Origin: Alphaproteobacteria bacterium
GTDB lineage: Bacteria > Pseudomonadota > Alphaproteobacteria > Rickettsiales > SXRF01
Reading direction: 5' to 3'
NCBI GenBank assembly: GCA_020049775.1
Contig: JAGVLO010000004.1
Span: forward strand, 186,001-250,000
DNA: 64,000 nucleotides
Shown here: in pieces, positions 31,197 through 41,234 of the stretch
Layout of the letters: each line of letters starts with the position of its first letter
How positions within the stretch are numbered: the stretch's first letter is position 1
Program-made: the position numbers and the translations under genes
The notes under the pieces: model-generated
Database searches by the model: none
Told to the model about the DNA's origin: nothing
The model's input: only the letters and a program-made list of their open reading frames with translations

Positions 31197-31880
31197 TTGC
31201 TGAGTTGTGAGGACATAGGTTGCTTGCGCGGCGAATCCGTGATTTTCAGGGATGTGGGCTTCTGCCTTCAGGAAGGTTCGCTATTACTGCTCAAAGGGCC
31301 AAACGGCTCCGGCAAGACGACCTTGCTTCGCATTCTCGCCGGACTCATGGAACCGCAGCAAGGTCGCGTGATGTGGGATGGCAAGCCGATTGAAAACAAT
31401 TATGATTTCCGCAGGGACCTGATGTCCATCGGTCATAAAAGCGCCGTGAAGCTGGATTGCACCGTGTATGAGAACCTCGCCTTCTGGGCGCATATGCACG
31501 ACACGGAAATGCTGATTCCCGCCGCCATGAAGTTTTTTGACTTAAATCCGCTGCGCGATGTACCTGCCGGACAGCTTTCCGCAGGCTGGCAGCGGCGCGT
31601 GGCGCTGGCGCGGTTAATTGTGTCGCCGTGCAAATTATGGCTGCTGGATGAGCCGACCAACTTCCTTGATGACGACGCCGTGATACTGGCCGCCAGCCTG
31701 ATTGAATCACGCGTGAGTCAGGGCGGCATCGTGGTGGTGGCGTCACATATCATGAATTCGTCGATTGGCGCGCATACGCTCTACATAAATGACTTCAACC
31801 CCAAACTGCCCGTTACGCTCGAGCGCAAGAGAAGCGGCCAGCGCCAGTCTGCCGAGCGTATTGAGGAGCCGATACGATGA
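31197..31880 (+). CDS. ccmA: Heme exporter ATP-binding protein CcmA (TTG start)
   Basis: GPNGSGKTTLLRILAGL Walker A, QLSAGWQRRVALARL, LWLLDEPTNFLD; AAGGAG Shine-Dalgarno. Confidence 0.92.
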   Translation: MLSCEDIGCLRGESVIFRDVGFCLQEGSLLLLKGPNGSGKTTLLRILAGLMEPQQGRVMWDGKPIENNYDFRRDLMSIGHKSAVKLDCTVYENLAFWAHMHDTEMLIPAAMKFFDLNPLRDVPAGQLSAGWQRRVALARLIVSPCKLWLLDEPTNFLDDDAVILAASLIESRVSQGGIVVVASHIMNSSIGAHTLYINDFNPKLPVTLERKRSGQRQSAERIEEPIR

Positions 31881-32515
31881 ACCGCATCTTCTGGCTGGTG
31901 CTGCAACAAACGGTGAATGTGGCGTTCCGCAAGGGTGGCGGTGCGTTTGGCACGCTGGCTTTCTATGTCATCATCTTTACATTGCTGACCTTTGCGCTCG
32001 GGCCGGAGCAAATCACGCTACGCGCTGGTGCGGTATTCTGCATTGCGCTGCTGCTCGCTAATATCACGGCGCTGCCGCTGCTTTTCGAGCGCGACCATGA
32101 AGACGGCACGATTGAACAATTCCTGTTGCAGCCGGTGCTGCTGGAGCTGCTGGTACTGGCGAAAATCTGCGGCCAGTGGGTGGCAAGCGTCGTGCCGTTG
32201 CTTGTTGTTTCGCCGTTGCTTGCTGTGATGGCCAACCTCAGTTTTGAGCAGGCCGTGCGCCCGCTGCTAATGCTTGTGCTGGCGTCACCCACCGTGGTCG
32301 CATTGGGGGCGGTTGCCGCCGCGCTGACGCTGGGCAGTAGGCGAGGGGGCCTACTTCAGGCGCTGGTGGTGATGCCGCTTTATATACCTGTATTGATATT
32401 TGCATCGACGCTGGAAGGTGAGGGAGCATATTACATGCTGGGAGGCATGCTGTGCGCCATTGTGCCGCTGTCATGCTATATCAGCGCAGCACTTATCCGC
32501 GTGTCGCAGGATTAA
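31877..32515 (+). CDS. ccmB: Heme exporter protein CcmB
   Basis: Multi-TM; LLFERDHEDGTIEQFLLQP, 4-bp overlap with ccmA. Confidence 0.93.
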   Translation: MNRIFWLVLQQTVNVAFRKGGGAFGTLAFYVIIFTLLTFALGPEQITLRAGAVFCIALLLANITALPLLFERDHEDGTIEQFLLQPVLLELLVLAKICGQWVASVVPLLVVSPLLAVMANLSFEQAVRPLLMLVLASPTVVALGAVAAALTLGSRRGGLLQALVVMPLYIPVLIFASTLEGEGAYYMLGGMLCAIVPLSCYISAALIRVSQD

Positions 32516-33744
32516 AGTAAATCCAGCACGGTAAACCGGTCGCGTAGGAAGCGGGCATAGCTCGTTGCCTTCTGTAACTGTTCCTTATTCCAGCCCAGCT
32601 TTTCCGGTACATGCGGCGCGTCTGCCGCTTCCAGTACGGAGCGGATTTTATCGGGCGGCAGCATGGTTTTTTCCAGTTTTGCCACCACTTCATCCCATCG
32701 GCGGGCAGGTATTTCCCCGCCAATTCCGCTGTGTTCCATACGTTCCAGTTTTTTGAAATAGGCTTTTTTGCTTTCATCCGCCACATGCCCGCCGAACAAG
32801 GCGGCAATATCTTCCTTCGGGAAATTGTCGCGGCGAAGGGAAGGTTTTTGGCGCAGCAATGCGTGCTGCAACTGCGCGACATGCAGGCTGGTGACGCCGA
32901 TTTCCTCGCCATGAAGCGTTGCATGATTTTGTGTGTTGCCTTTCAGCATCCCGTAGCTATGCGCAATCATATGTTCCGACTGGCTGGCAGGGTAGCTGCC
33001 GCCCGCCATGGTCATGCCGAGGCCGGACAATAACAATACATGCATCAGCAGCTCAACACTCGCCATATCGCCCTTGGCAATACCGCGTGCATGATCCAGC
33101 AGTTGCGGCTCGAGCGCTGCCAGAATTTGAAACGGGGTTTCGTCATAGTCTGTTCCAAGCAGCAGGTGCGACAGCAGCCAGTCAAACTGCGCGGTTGGGC
33201 GTGCCAGTGAATCACCCAGCCCGCTTTTGTTCAGGCGGGCAGGGGCGGCGGCAATCACCGAAAAATCACAGAACACGGCGCGCGGTATGTGCGCGGCCAG
33301 CGTCTGCTTGTAGCCGTCATCTGCAATCGAGGCGTTGGCGGAAAGATAACCGTTCATCGATGCTGCAGTAGGGAACACGGCGTAGGGCTTACCTGACTTA
33401 TGCGACACATATTTACATATGTCATTGATAGTGCCGCTGCCCACCGCGATGAAAGCGTCGCAGCCTTCTGCTTTTTGCGCGACGTAAGCGGCTATCTCTG
33501 TCGTTGCTTCCGGCGTTCCGGCCAGCGTGACGTGCATTACGCCAAAGCGCCCTTTGAGCGCGCGATGTACATGGTCGCCCATGGCGTCGGAAGTCTGCGC
33601 GTCATCCACAATTGCCAGTTTCGATGGCGGGAAAATGCTGGCAACAAGATCATCGATGTCGTGCTTCAGCGAACGGCCGCCGATGATGGTCGGCATGTCG
33701 CTGATTTTCTTTTCGAGGAGCTTGACCGTATCGTTGCTGAACAT
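32512..33744 (-). CDS. sn-glycerol-1-phosphate dehydrogenase-like (EgsA/AraM family)
   Basis: FIAVGSGTINDICKYVSHKSGKPYAVFPTAASMNGYLSANASI; SGLGDSLARPTAQFDWLLSHLLLG; SEHMIAHSYGML. Confidence 0.85.
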   Translation of the reverse strand: MFSNDTVKLLEKKISDMPTIIGGRSLKHDIDDLVASIFPPSKLAIVDDAQTSDAMGDHVHRALKGRFGVMHVTLAGTPEATTEIAAYVAQKAEGCDAFIAVGSGTINDICKYVSHKSGKPYAVFPTAASMNGYLSANASIADDGYKQTLAAHIPRAVFCDFSVIAAAPARLNKSGLGDSLARPTAQFDWLLSHLLLGTDYDETPFQILAALEPQLLDHARGIAKGDMASVELLMHVLLLSGLGMTMAGGSYPASQSEHMIAHSYGMLKGNTQNHATLHGEEIGVTSLHVAQLQHALLRQKPSLRRDNFPKEDIAALFGGHVADESKKAYFKKLERMEHSGIGGEIPARRWDEVVAKLEKTMLPPDKIRSVLEAADAPHVPEKLGWNKEQLQKATSYARFLRDRFTVLDLL

Positions 33745-33834
33745 GGTTTATCTTTAGTCGCGGGTTCAAAAGCGGTTGCTATGCTGCTGCCGTTATACTA
33801 TCTAAACTAAGTTGCTTCCTTATACTCAAGGATA

Positions 33835-34362
33835 ATGACTATGACACATATTTTTGCCTGTGCAGGTGCCCTATATATAATGACGGCCCTGTTTTCAGCA
33901 GAAACCGGTATGGCCGGTACTGCTTCAGGCAACCAGGGAGCGGGCGTCCCAGCTATTACCACGCCGGAAGAGGCAATAGATGCAGCGCTCAGCAAAAAAG
34001 AACCCGAGAAGGCCCCTGAAAAAGTTCCCGAGAAAGCTCCCGAGAAAGTTTCCGAAACGAAGCCTGCGCCCAAACCCAAGCCTGTTGCGAAAGTTGCCAG
34101 CACGTCTTCTTCCGCAAAAAAATCAACCGGCAGCACAAAGTCGTATAGCCGCAGTACTTCTGAGAAAAAACCGTCACTCAGCACGTCATCGAAGTCTTCA
34201 TCGTCTTCGTCTAAAACGACATCGTCCTCGCGCACATCAAAAACAAAAACCGCCTCTACGGGTAATACATCCAAATCTGCGCCCAAACCCGCCACAGCTG
34301 CTGCCCCTGCACCCATGGATGCGGCATCGCTGGATAAAGAAACCGGTATTGCAACACGTTAA
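33835..34362 (+). CDS. Exported low-complexity Pro/Lys/Ser-rich protein
   Basis: N-terminal hydrophobic segment then EKAPEKVPEKAPEKV and Ser/Thr/Lys-rich tract; just upstream of mltB. Confidence 0.6.
   Translation: MTMTHIFACAGALYIMTALFSAETGMAGTASGNQGAGVPAITTPEEAIDAALSKKEPEKAPEKVPEKAPEKVSETKPAPKPKPVAKVASTSSSAKKSTGSTKSYSRSTSEKKPSLSTSSKSSSSSSKTTSSSRTSKTKTASTGNTSKSAPKPATAAAPAPMDAASLDKETGIATR
34003..34050 (+). repeat. 12-nt tandem repeat encoding PEKx
   Basis: cccgagaaggcc cctgaaaaagtt cccgagaaagct cccgagaaagtt. Confidence 0.85.
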
Positions 34363-34364
34363 TT

Positions 34365-35378
34365 ATGAGAGTTGATAACCCACTTATGCGAATCTTTTAT
34401 TTGCTACCCTTCCTTGCCGTTTTTGTTGCTTTCCCTGTGTCCGCGGAAGCGGAGACACTCAACAAAAAGCCCTTCGGCATGTGGCTGAACGAATTCAGGC
34501 AGGACGCCATGAAACAGGGCATCTCTAAAAAAACACTCGATGAGGCATTTAGCGATATCGAGCCGATAGAAAGTGTCATCGAACTAGACCGCAAGCAACC
34601 GGAAGGCCGCATGACGCTAGCCCGCTATCTCAAAAATACTGTGACTGACCATCGTGTGGATGAAGGCAAGGAACTGATGGATGAGCATCGGGAATTGCTG
34701 AAAAAAGTCAGCAAGGAATATGGCGTGCAGCCGGAATTTGTTGTTGCGCTATGGGGCATAGAAACCAATTTCGGTTCAAACACCGGCGGTTTTGACGTAG
34801 TGGATTCGCTGGCTACGCTGGCCTATGACGGCCGCCGCAGCGAATTTTTTCGTAGCGAACTGATAAGCGCGCTCAAGATTCTGGAACAGGAGCATATCAC
34901 GGTGGACGAAATGCAGGGATCGTGGGCGGGTGCGCTCGGCCAGTGCCAGTTCATGCCCAGCACCTTCCTGAAGCACGCTGTTGATTTCAACAAAAACGGC
35001 AAGCATGACGTATGGAATGAGCAGGGCGATGTGTTCGCTTCTATGGCAAACTACCTACAATCGCTTGGCTGGAACGGCGACGAGGGCTGGGGATTGCGCG
35101 TGCAGCTACCTGAGGGTTTTGACCGCAGCCTGCTCGATATCAAAAAAACCAAGCCGATGAAAGAATGGTCTAAGCTCGGGGTGCGCAAGGCGGATGGCAA
35201 ACCGCTACCTGAAAAGGGTATGGTCAAAGATATGGAAGTAACGGTGGCGCTGGTAGGTGAGGGAGAAGACGCCGTACCCCACCTGATGTATTCCAACTTC
35301 AAGGCATTGCTGAACTGGAACCGCTCGCGCTTTTTTGCCACGGCAGTGGGGACGCTGGCCGAACGTATCGGCGACTAA
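34365..35378 (+). CDS. mltB: Lytic murein transglycosylase (MltB-like)
   Basis: FVVALWGIETNFGSNTGGFDVVDSLATLAYDGRRSEFFRSELISALKIL; GSWAGALGQCQFMPSTF. Confidence 0.94.
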   Translation: MRVDNPLMRIFYLLPFLAVFVAFPVSAEAETLNKKPFGMWLNEFRQDAMKQGISKKTLDEAFSDIEPIESVIELDRKQPEGRMTLARYLKNTVTDHRVDEGKELMDEHRELLKKVSKEYGVQPEFVVALWGIETNFGSNTGGFDVVDSLATLAYDGRRSEFFRSELISALKILEQEHITVDEMQGSWAGALGQCQFMPSTFLKHAVDFNKNGKHDVWNEQGDVFASMANYLQSLGWNGDEGWGLRVQLPEGFDRSLLDIKKTKPMKEWSKLGVRKADGKPLPEKGMVKDMEVTVALVGEGEDAVPHLMYSNFKALLNWNRSRFFATAVGTLAERIGD

Positions 35379-37091
35379 ATGACCCTGCGGCAGTGCATAC
35401 ATGTTGTATTGCTGCTGTTGCTGGGTGTTGTTGTAGTTGTCTCAACCTATATCAAGCTGAGCTATACGGCCGATGAGCCGTTCCATGTGTTTTGTGGCAT
35501 GGAGTGGTGGCAAAAAGGGCAATACACTATTGAAGCGCTTCACCCGCCGCTGACGCGCCTGATGGTCGCAGCGCCGGAATATTGGCTTTACCCATCTATC
35601 AAACATTATTTTCCGGTCATTGCCAGTTACTGGGAACTGAAAATCGTGTTGTCGCGGCTGGGTAATCTTCCATTCTTTATTATAGGCGGATGGCTTGTGT
35701 TTTCCTGGAGTCGCAAGCTGTCTGGTTATAATCAGGCGCTATGCTCGCTGGCATTATATGTTTCATGTCCGATTTTGCTAGGACACGCCGGACTTGCTAC
35801 AACCGATATGGGTTATACGGTTATGTTCGTGTGGGCTATGATGGCCTGTATCAACTGGATAGAAAAACCTACCGTCAGGGCGTCGCTTGTGGCTGGCGTA
35901 TCGGTTGCGTTGATGGCAGGCGCCAAATTTTCTGCGTTTATCCATTGGCCAATAGGCATGCTTGTGGTGCTTGCTGCTCAATTCTTTGTGCAGTGGCGTA
36001 GTGGCAAAAACAGGATTCTAATAGGAAAAACGCACATAATCCACGGCATTATCTATGTCGCGCCCATATTTGCATTTATACTGGGAGCGCTGTATTTTTT
36101 TAATTATGGCTCGTTGCTCGATGGTATAAACGAGGCTTACATCAAAAACCAGAAAGGCCACGCAATTTGGCTTTTTGAGCCATTACACAATCAGGGCGTA
36201 TGGTATTTCTTTCCGGTGGTCTTTTTCTACAAGACGCCGCTGCCGTTTCTTATTGCTGCATTTTACGGAATTTTTCTTATTTTCCGTCGCCTGAAACACG
36301 ATAATAATGCAATAAGCCAGCTGTTGCCATTTATGATTGCCATGGCGGTGCTGATGGTGAGCATGACCGGCAATATCAATCTTGGGGTGCGCCATGTCAT
36401 GCCGCTTTATCCATTACTGGCCGTGCCGGCAGGATATGGTTTGTATTGTATATGGCAATCTAAGCAGGTTGGACGGTATGTCGCCCTGTTTTTAGTTTTC
36501 TGGCAGCTGTTTGGTGCAGTGAAATCCTACCCTGAATTTATCGCGTACTATAATGAACTGGCGGGAAGCAGGCCTGAATATATTTCGCTGGATAGTGATT
36601 TTGATTGGGGCCAGAATATTATACTTGGTGATAAGGCTGTAAGGGAAATGGGTATTGGGCGCTATCGTTTGTGTGCGCGTAATCTCAATATAACCAAGAC
36701 AAGTATTGCTTATTTTTTAGCTAAAAAACCTGATGACTGCGCCGGTCGCCCTACCATAGGCTGGACACTGATAAGCAGAACTCTCTTGCCCGCGCAAGTT
36801 CCGGCATATGCGTGGTTGAATGACTACAAGCCTGTGGCGGCTGTTGGGCAAACTATGTATCTCTACTATGTAGCGCCATGGCATGTGATGGAATATTGGC
36901 GGTATGTTTCTCCGCGTGATGAATCAGGCAATTTTATGCGCTATCGCGATATGGTTGCGCAAACTTCAGCCTGTAAAACAGGAGTCTATACGTCCGGCAT
37001 TTTATCGTGGCGGGCGCGTGTTTATGTGTCAGTCAAAGCTGCGCTGCCTGCGCACATGAGCGGTTGTATAATAAAGCAGTCTGTAAAATAA
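35379..37091 (+). CDS. Membrane glycosyltransferase (GT39/ArnT-like)
   Basis: Multi-TM, N-terminal YTADEPFHVFCGMEWW ... EALHPPLTRL with acidic motif after TM1. Confidence 0.75.
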   Translation: MTLRQCIHVVLLLLLGVVVVVSTYIKLSYTADEPFHVFCGMEWWQKGQYTIEALHPPLTRLMVAAPEYWLYPSIKHYFPVIASYWELKIVLSRLGNLPFFIIGGWLVFSWSRKLSGYNQALCSLALYVSCPILLGHAGLATTDMGYTVMFVWAMMACINWIEKPTVRASLVAGVSVALMAGAKFSAFIHWPIGMLVVLAAQFFVQWRSGKNRILIGKTHIIHGIIYVAPIFAFILGALYFFNYGSLLDGINEAYIKNQKGHAIWLFEPLHNQGVWYFFPVVFFYKTPLPFLIAAFYGIFLIFRRLKHDNNAISQLLPFMIAMAVLMVSMTGNINLGVRHVMPLYPLLAVPAGYGLYCIWQSKQVGRYVALFLVFWQLFGAVKSYPEFIAYYNELAGSRPEYISLDSDFDWGQNIILGDKAVREMGIGRYRLCARNLNITKTSIAYFLAKKPDDCAGRPTIGWTLISRTLLPAQVPAYAWLNDYKPVAAVGQTMYLYYVAPWHVMEYWRYVSPRDESGNFMRYRDMVAQTSACKTGVYTSGILSWRARVYVSVKAALPAHMSGCIIKQSVK

Positions 37092-37148
37092 TCGCGATAA
37101 GTTCTTGCCTAAAGCTAGTTGCTCAGTCTATTTTCATAACTATATATA

Positions 37149-38360
37149 GTGATGCCAACTATCATTAGAGAAGGGTTGCACATGATGTCGCATAGCTTGA
37201 GGAATTTTGGTATCTGCATGCTGGTAGGCTTGCTGGCCGCATGTCAACAGCAGCCGTCATCTTCATCGAACCAGTCCGCGCAGATGAAAATCGGCAAGCC
37301 TTATGTCATAGACGGCAAAACCTATTATCCGGAATATGATGCTGGCTATGACCGTGTTGGCGAAGCATCATGGTATGGCCCGGGCTTCCACGGCAAATAC
37401 ACCGCCAACGGCGAAGTGTTCAACCAGAACGACCTGACAGCGGCACACCCCACGCTGCCCATGCCTTCGCTTGTGCGCGTGACGAACCTCACCAATGGCA
37501 AGAGCCTTGTGGTGCGCATCAATGATCGTGGTCCGTTCAAGAGCAACCGCATCATCGACCTGTCGAAAGCCGCCGCCCAGAAATTGGGTGTAGCCGGAGT
37601 GACGCAGGTGCGCGTACAGTTCATGAAGGACGAAAGCGCCGAATATCTTGCCAACCTTGAATCCGGCGGCAAGTCTCTTGATATGGTGGCGCTTAATGAG
37701 ACCATCAAGAACCGTCCGATTATTAGCGACTACACAACCGCCAGCGCGAATGCGCCCGTCTATTCCGGCGATGCAGCGCCTGTATCATCGGTTAACACCA
37801 ACGAGTTGAGAGTGCCGCCAATTGCGTCGCAGAAGGCCGCGCCTGTCCCGATTGCTAAAAAGGAAACCAAGACCGCTGCTGCCAGCAAGTCCGCCAGCAA
37901 ACCTACCAGTAAGTCACAGGCGGCCCTGATTAAGGAAGTCTGGGCAGATGAGGGTGGTTCTGCGCCTTCAGGTTCGCTGGAGCCAGTGGTGTTGAGTCAG
38001 GCTGCTACCGATGTGAAGAATGCGAAACCCTACTCCCCGCCGTCGAATAATACGGCTGCCGTAGCCCAGCCGCAGCAAGCTCCCGCTGTTACAGCGACTG
38101 CTGCTGCCAAGGCCAGCCCTGCCAGTGGTGGTGCTCTGGTGATTCAGGCCGGTTCATTCTCGGCTGAAGCCAATGCCAAGAAACTCACCGTCAAACTTGC
38201 CAGTATTGCAACCGTAGCGATTGACAAAGTAGTTGTTGGCGACAAGACGTGGTTCCGTGTCCGCCTTGGGCCTTTCCACGACAGGCAGAGTGCCGAGGCT
38301 GCGCTTAGCAAGGTACATTCTTCCGGTGTGCCTGACGCCCGCATTGCCCGCCAGTCGTAA
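37149..38360 (+). CDS. rlpA: RlpA-like septal lytic transglycosylase with SPOR domain
   Basis: ASWYGPGFHGKYTANGEVFNQNDLTAAHPTLPMPSLVRVTNL; NDRGPF; C-terminal SPOR VIQAGSFSAEANAKKL. Confidence 0.93.
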   Translation: MMPTIIREGLHMMSHSLRNFGICMLVGLLAACQQQPSSSSNQSAQMKIGKPYVIDGKTYYPEYDAGYDRVGEASWYGPGFHGKYTANGEVFNQNDLTAAHPTLPMPSLVRVTNLTNGKSLVVRINDRGPFKSNRIIDLSKAAAQKLGVAGVTQVRVQFMKDESAEYLANLESGGKSLDMVALNETIKNRPIISDYTTASANAPVYSGDAAPVSSVNTNELRVPPIASQKAAPVPIAKKETKTAAASKSASKPTSKSQAALIKEVWADEGGSAPSGSLEPVVLSQAATDVKNAKPYSPPSNNTAAVAQPQQAPAVTATAAAKASPASGGALVIQAGSFSAEANAKKLTVKLASIATVAIDKVVVGDKTWFRVRLGPFHDRQSAEAALSKVHSSGVPDARIARQS

Positions 38361-38386
38361 CAGGGCGTGGTTGAGTTGTTGAAACA

Positions 38387-39523
38387 ATGAAAAAACTGCT
38401 TTTGCTGACTGTTGCTACTTCTATTGCGCTTGCTCCTTTTGCGGCGCAATCCACCACCAATGAAAGCATTGCTAAACAGGCGTTTATGATAGACGCCACC
38501 ACACATGCCGTGTTGTTTGACAAGGCAGGTGACGAGCTGATGCATCCGTCATCCATGAGCAAGCTGATGACGCTGTATGTGCTTTTCCAGAAACTCAAAT
38601 CAGGCCGCCTTAAAACCGAGGATAAATTCATCGTCAGTGAAAAGGCGTGGCGCACGCAAGGATCCAAGACGTTTGTTGACCTTGGCGGTGAAATCTCTGT
38701 GGAAGACCTGATTCACGGCATCATTATCCAGTCGGGTAACGACGCCTGCATTGTGGTGGCAGAAGGTATCAGCGGCAGCGAGGAAGCCTTCGTCAAGGAA
38801 ATGAACCGTGTAGCCAAGGAAATAGGCCTTATGCACAGTAATTTCATGAATTCGTCCGGTATGCCGGAAGACAATCACCGGATGACGGCGCGTGACCTTG
38901 CCACGCTTTCCGAGCGCCTTATCAAGGATTTTCCTGAATATTACCATTATTTTGCCATCCGCGAATATACCTATAACAAAATCAAGCAGCAGAATCGTAA
39001 CCGTCTGCTCGGCGCTTCGCTGGGCGTGGACGGGTTGAAGACAGGACATACTGAAGACGGCGGTTACGGTATTGCGCTGGCGGCCCAGCAGGGTGACCGC
39101 CGTCTGATTCTGGTACTCAACGGCATGGCCAGTGACAATGGCCGCGTGCAGGAGGGCGACCGCCTGCTGCGCTACGGTTTCCGCGAATTCGAGAATAAGA
39201 CGATAGTCAAGAGCGGCCAGAAGGTCGCTGACATTCCGGTGTGGTTCGGCAAAACGAAAACACTGCCGCTGGTAGCCGATAAAGACGTAGTGGCCACTTT
39301 GCCCGTAACGGCTGAAAAGGATACCAGTTTTGTCCTGAAATATAACAGCCCTGTGTCCGCACCCGTTGCACAAGGCACGCATGTGGCTGACCTTGTGATC
39401 AAAAGCAAGGGCGGCGGCGAACAGGTGATTCCGCTTAAGGCGGGCGAGGAAGTACCGAAACTTTCTGCCTTTGGCCATATGTTCGCCGTCATCAGGCATT
39501 TTGTCATGTCCTCTGGCCAGTAA
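38387..39523 (+). CDS. dacA: D-alanyl-D-alanine carboxypeptidase (PBP5/6)
   Basis: HPSSMSKLMTLYVLF (SxxK), SGNDACIVVAEGI (SGN), VDGLKTGHTEDGGYG (KTG). Confidence 0.96.
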   Translation: MKKLLLLTVATSIALAPFAAQSTTNESIAKQAFMIDATTHAVLFDKAGDELMHPSSMSKLMTLYVLFQKLKSGRLKTEDKFIVSEKAWRTQGSKTFVDLGGEISVEDLIHGIIIQSGNDACIVVAEGISGSEEAFVKEMNRVAKEIGLMHSNFMNSSGMPEDNHRMTARDLATLSERLIKDFPEYYHYFAIREYTYNKIKQQNRNRLLGASLGVDGLKTGHTEDGGYGIALAAQQGDRRLILVLNGMASDNGRVQEGDRLLRYGFREFENKTIVKSGQKVADIPVWFGKTKTLPLVADKDVVATLPVTAEKDTSFVLKYNSPVSAPVAQGTHVADLVIKSKGGGEQVIPLKAGEEVPKLSAFGHMFAVIRHFVMSSGQ

Positions 39524-39529
39524 CCTGTA

Positions 39530-40177
39530 ATGGCGGGCCGTTTCATCAGTTTCGAGGGCGGTGAGGGCAGTGGTAAATCCACGCAGTCGCAACTATTATG
39601 CAAGGCGTTTGGTGCGGCAAAAGTGGCGCATGTGTCCACGCGTGAACCGGGCGGTTCGTCCGGTGCCGAGCAGATACGCAGCCTGCTGGTCACCGGCGAT
39701 AAAGATGCATGGGACGCGGAAACGGAAACGTTGCTTTTTTACGCGGCACGCCTTGACCATCTCAACAAGCTGATTTCTCCAGCGCTGGCCTCGGGCAAGC
39801 ATGTGGTGTGCGACCGCTTTGCCGATTCCACCCGCGTGTATCAGGGGGTGGGAAAGGGGTTGCCTGCACAATTCATACAGATGCTGCACCGCCTGACGAT
39901 AGGCAATGTCATGCCCGACATCACGCTGATATTCGACATTAATCCGGAAGAGGGGCTGAAGCGCGCGCATGCGCGGCGCGGTAACGAAACACGCTTCGAG
40001 TCCATGGATATGGAATTCCACCACCGTATCCGTGCAGGTTTCCTTGCTATAGCCAAGGAAGAGCCGTCGCGCTGCATTGTGTTTGATGCTTCACAAGACA
40101 AGGTGACATTGCATAAGCAGGTGGTAGAATCGCTGAACCATAAACTAGGTTTAGCGCTTAACCCCTGCAATGATTGA
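39530..40177 (+). CDS. tmk: Thymidylate kinase
   Basis: RFISFEGGEGSGKSTQ, STREPGGS, VVCDRFADSTRVYQG. Confidence 0.96.
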   Translation: MAGRFISFEGGEGSGKSTQSQLLCKAFGAAKVAHVSTREPGGSSGAEQIRSLLVTGDKDAWDAETETLLFYAARLDHLNKLISPALASGKHVVCDRFADSTRVYQGVGKGLPAQFIQMLHRLTIGNVMPDITLIFDINPEEGLKRAHARRGNETRFESMDMEFHHRIRAGFLAIAKEEPSRCIVFDASQDKVTLHKQVVESLNHKLGLALNPCND

Positions 40178-41234
40178 CGAAGAACTTTCCCCCAGAAATG
40201 CAACCGAACTCTATGGCCACAGCGAGGCAGAGGCCGTGCTGCTGCACGACATGTCCGGCGGACGCATGCCGCATGGCTGGATATTTTCCGGCGGCGAGGG
40301 TATAGGCAAGGCTACGCTGGCCTACCGTTTTGCGCGTGCGCTGCTTGCGGGCCGCAAGTCACTGGATATGCCGCCCGAGCATCCGGTGTTCCGCCGTGTG
40401 GCGGCGGGTTCGCACTCCGATTTGCTGGTGGTCGAACCCATTCATGACCCCAAAAAAGAGGAAAAAAACCGCATCATTTCCGTCGAGCAGGCGCGCGGGA
40501 TTGGCGAGTTCCTGTCGCTGACGCCAGGTGAGAGCTTCTGGCGGGTGGTGATTGTCGATTCCGCCGATGCGCTCAACAACAACGCCGCCAACGCCATCCT
40601 GAAAATTCTGGAAGAGCCGCCGCCGCAAACGGCGCTTATCCTTATTTCGCATAATTCGGGCCGCTTGCTTCCCACCATCCGCTCGCGCTGCCGTATGCTA
40701 AAGCTCAAGCCGCTGGACGAGCAGGACTTTACCAATGTCATGCGCCAGATTGCCCCGGGCAATGATAGCGATTATGTGCGCACGCTTGGTGTGCTTTCGG
40801 CCTTTGCACCGGGTGTGGCGCTGGCGCTGCACCAGCAGGAAGCCCCCGAGTTGTATGAAAAATTGCTGGCTCTGTTCGCCAAACTGCCCGCCATCAATAG
40901 TGGTGAGGTGTATGCGCTGGCGGATGAGGTAGGCACGGGTAAAGTACACACGAACTGGCAGGCCTTCACCCGATTGGTGCTGTGTCTATTGTCGCGAGCT
41001 GCCAAATTTTCGGCGGGGCTTCCGGTGGATACCATGTCGGAGGAAGAGGGCAAGGCACTCGCGGCCATGCAGCAGCTGCACCCGTCCACGGTCTGGGCAG
41101 GCAAGTGGCAACAGACGATGGATCAGTTTTTATTGGCGGAAAGGCTGCATCTCGATTACAAACAGGTGATTATTACCTTTATTCACTCGCTTAACTCGAA
41201 AGAAGGGTTCCAGATAGGGAACGCAGCCGCTTGA
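40170..41234 (+). CDS. holB: DNA polymerase III subunit delta'
   Basis: HGWIFSGGEGIGKATLAYRFAR, VVIVDSADALNNNAANAILKILEEPP. Confidence 0.93.
   Translation: MIDEELSPRNATELYGHSEAEAVLLHDMSGGRMPHGWIFSGGEGIGKATLAYRFARALLAGRKSLDMPPEHPVFRRVAAGSHSDLLVVEPIHDPKKEEKNRIISVEQARGIGEFLSLTPGESFWRVVIVDSADALNNNAANAILKILEEPPPQTALILISHNSGRLLPTIRSRCRMLKLKPLDEQDFTNVMRQIAPGNDSDYVRTLGVLSAFAPGVALALHQQEAPELYEKLLALFAKLPAINSGEVYALADEVGTGKVHTNWQAFTRLVLCLLSRAAKFSAGLPVDTMSEEEGKALAAMQQLHPSTVWAGKWQQTMDQFLLAERLHLDYKQVIITFIHSLNSKEGFQIGNAAA

Noticed and set aside
33807-34316. 169-aa Asp/Val-rich minus-strand ORF
   Set aside because: Antisense of the Lys/Ser-rich low-complexity gene; its composition is explained by that repeat.
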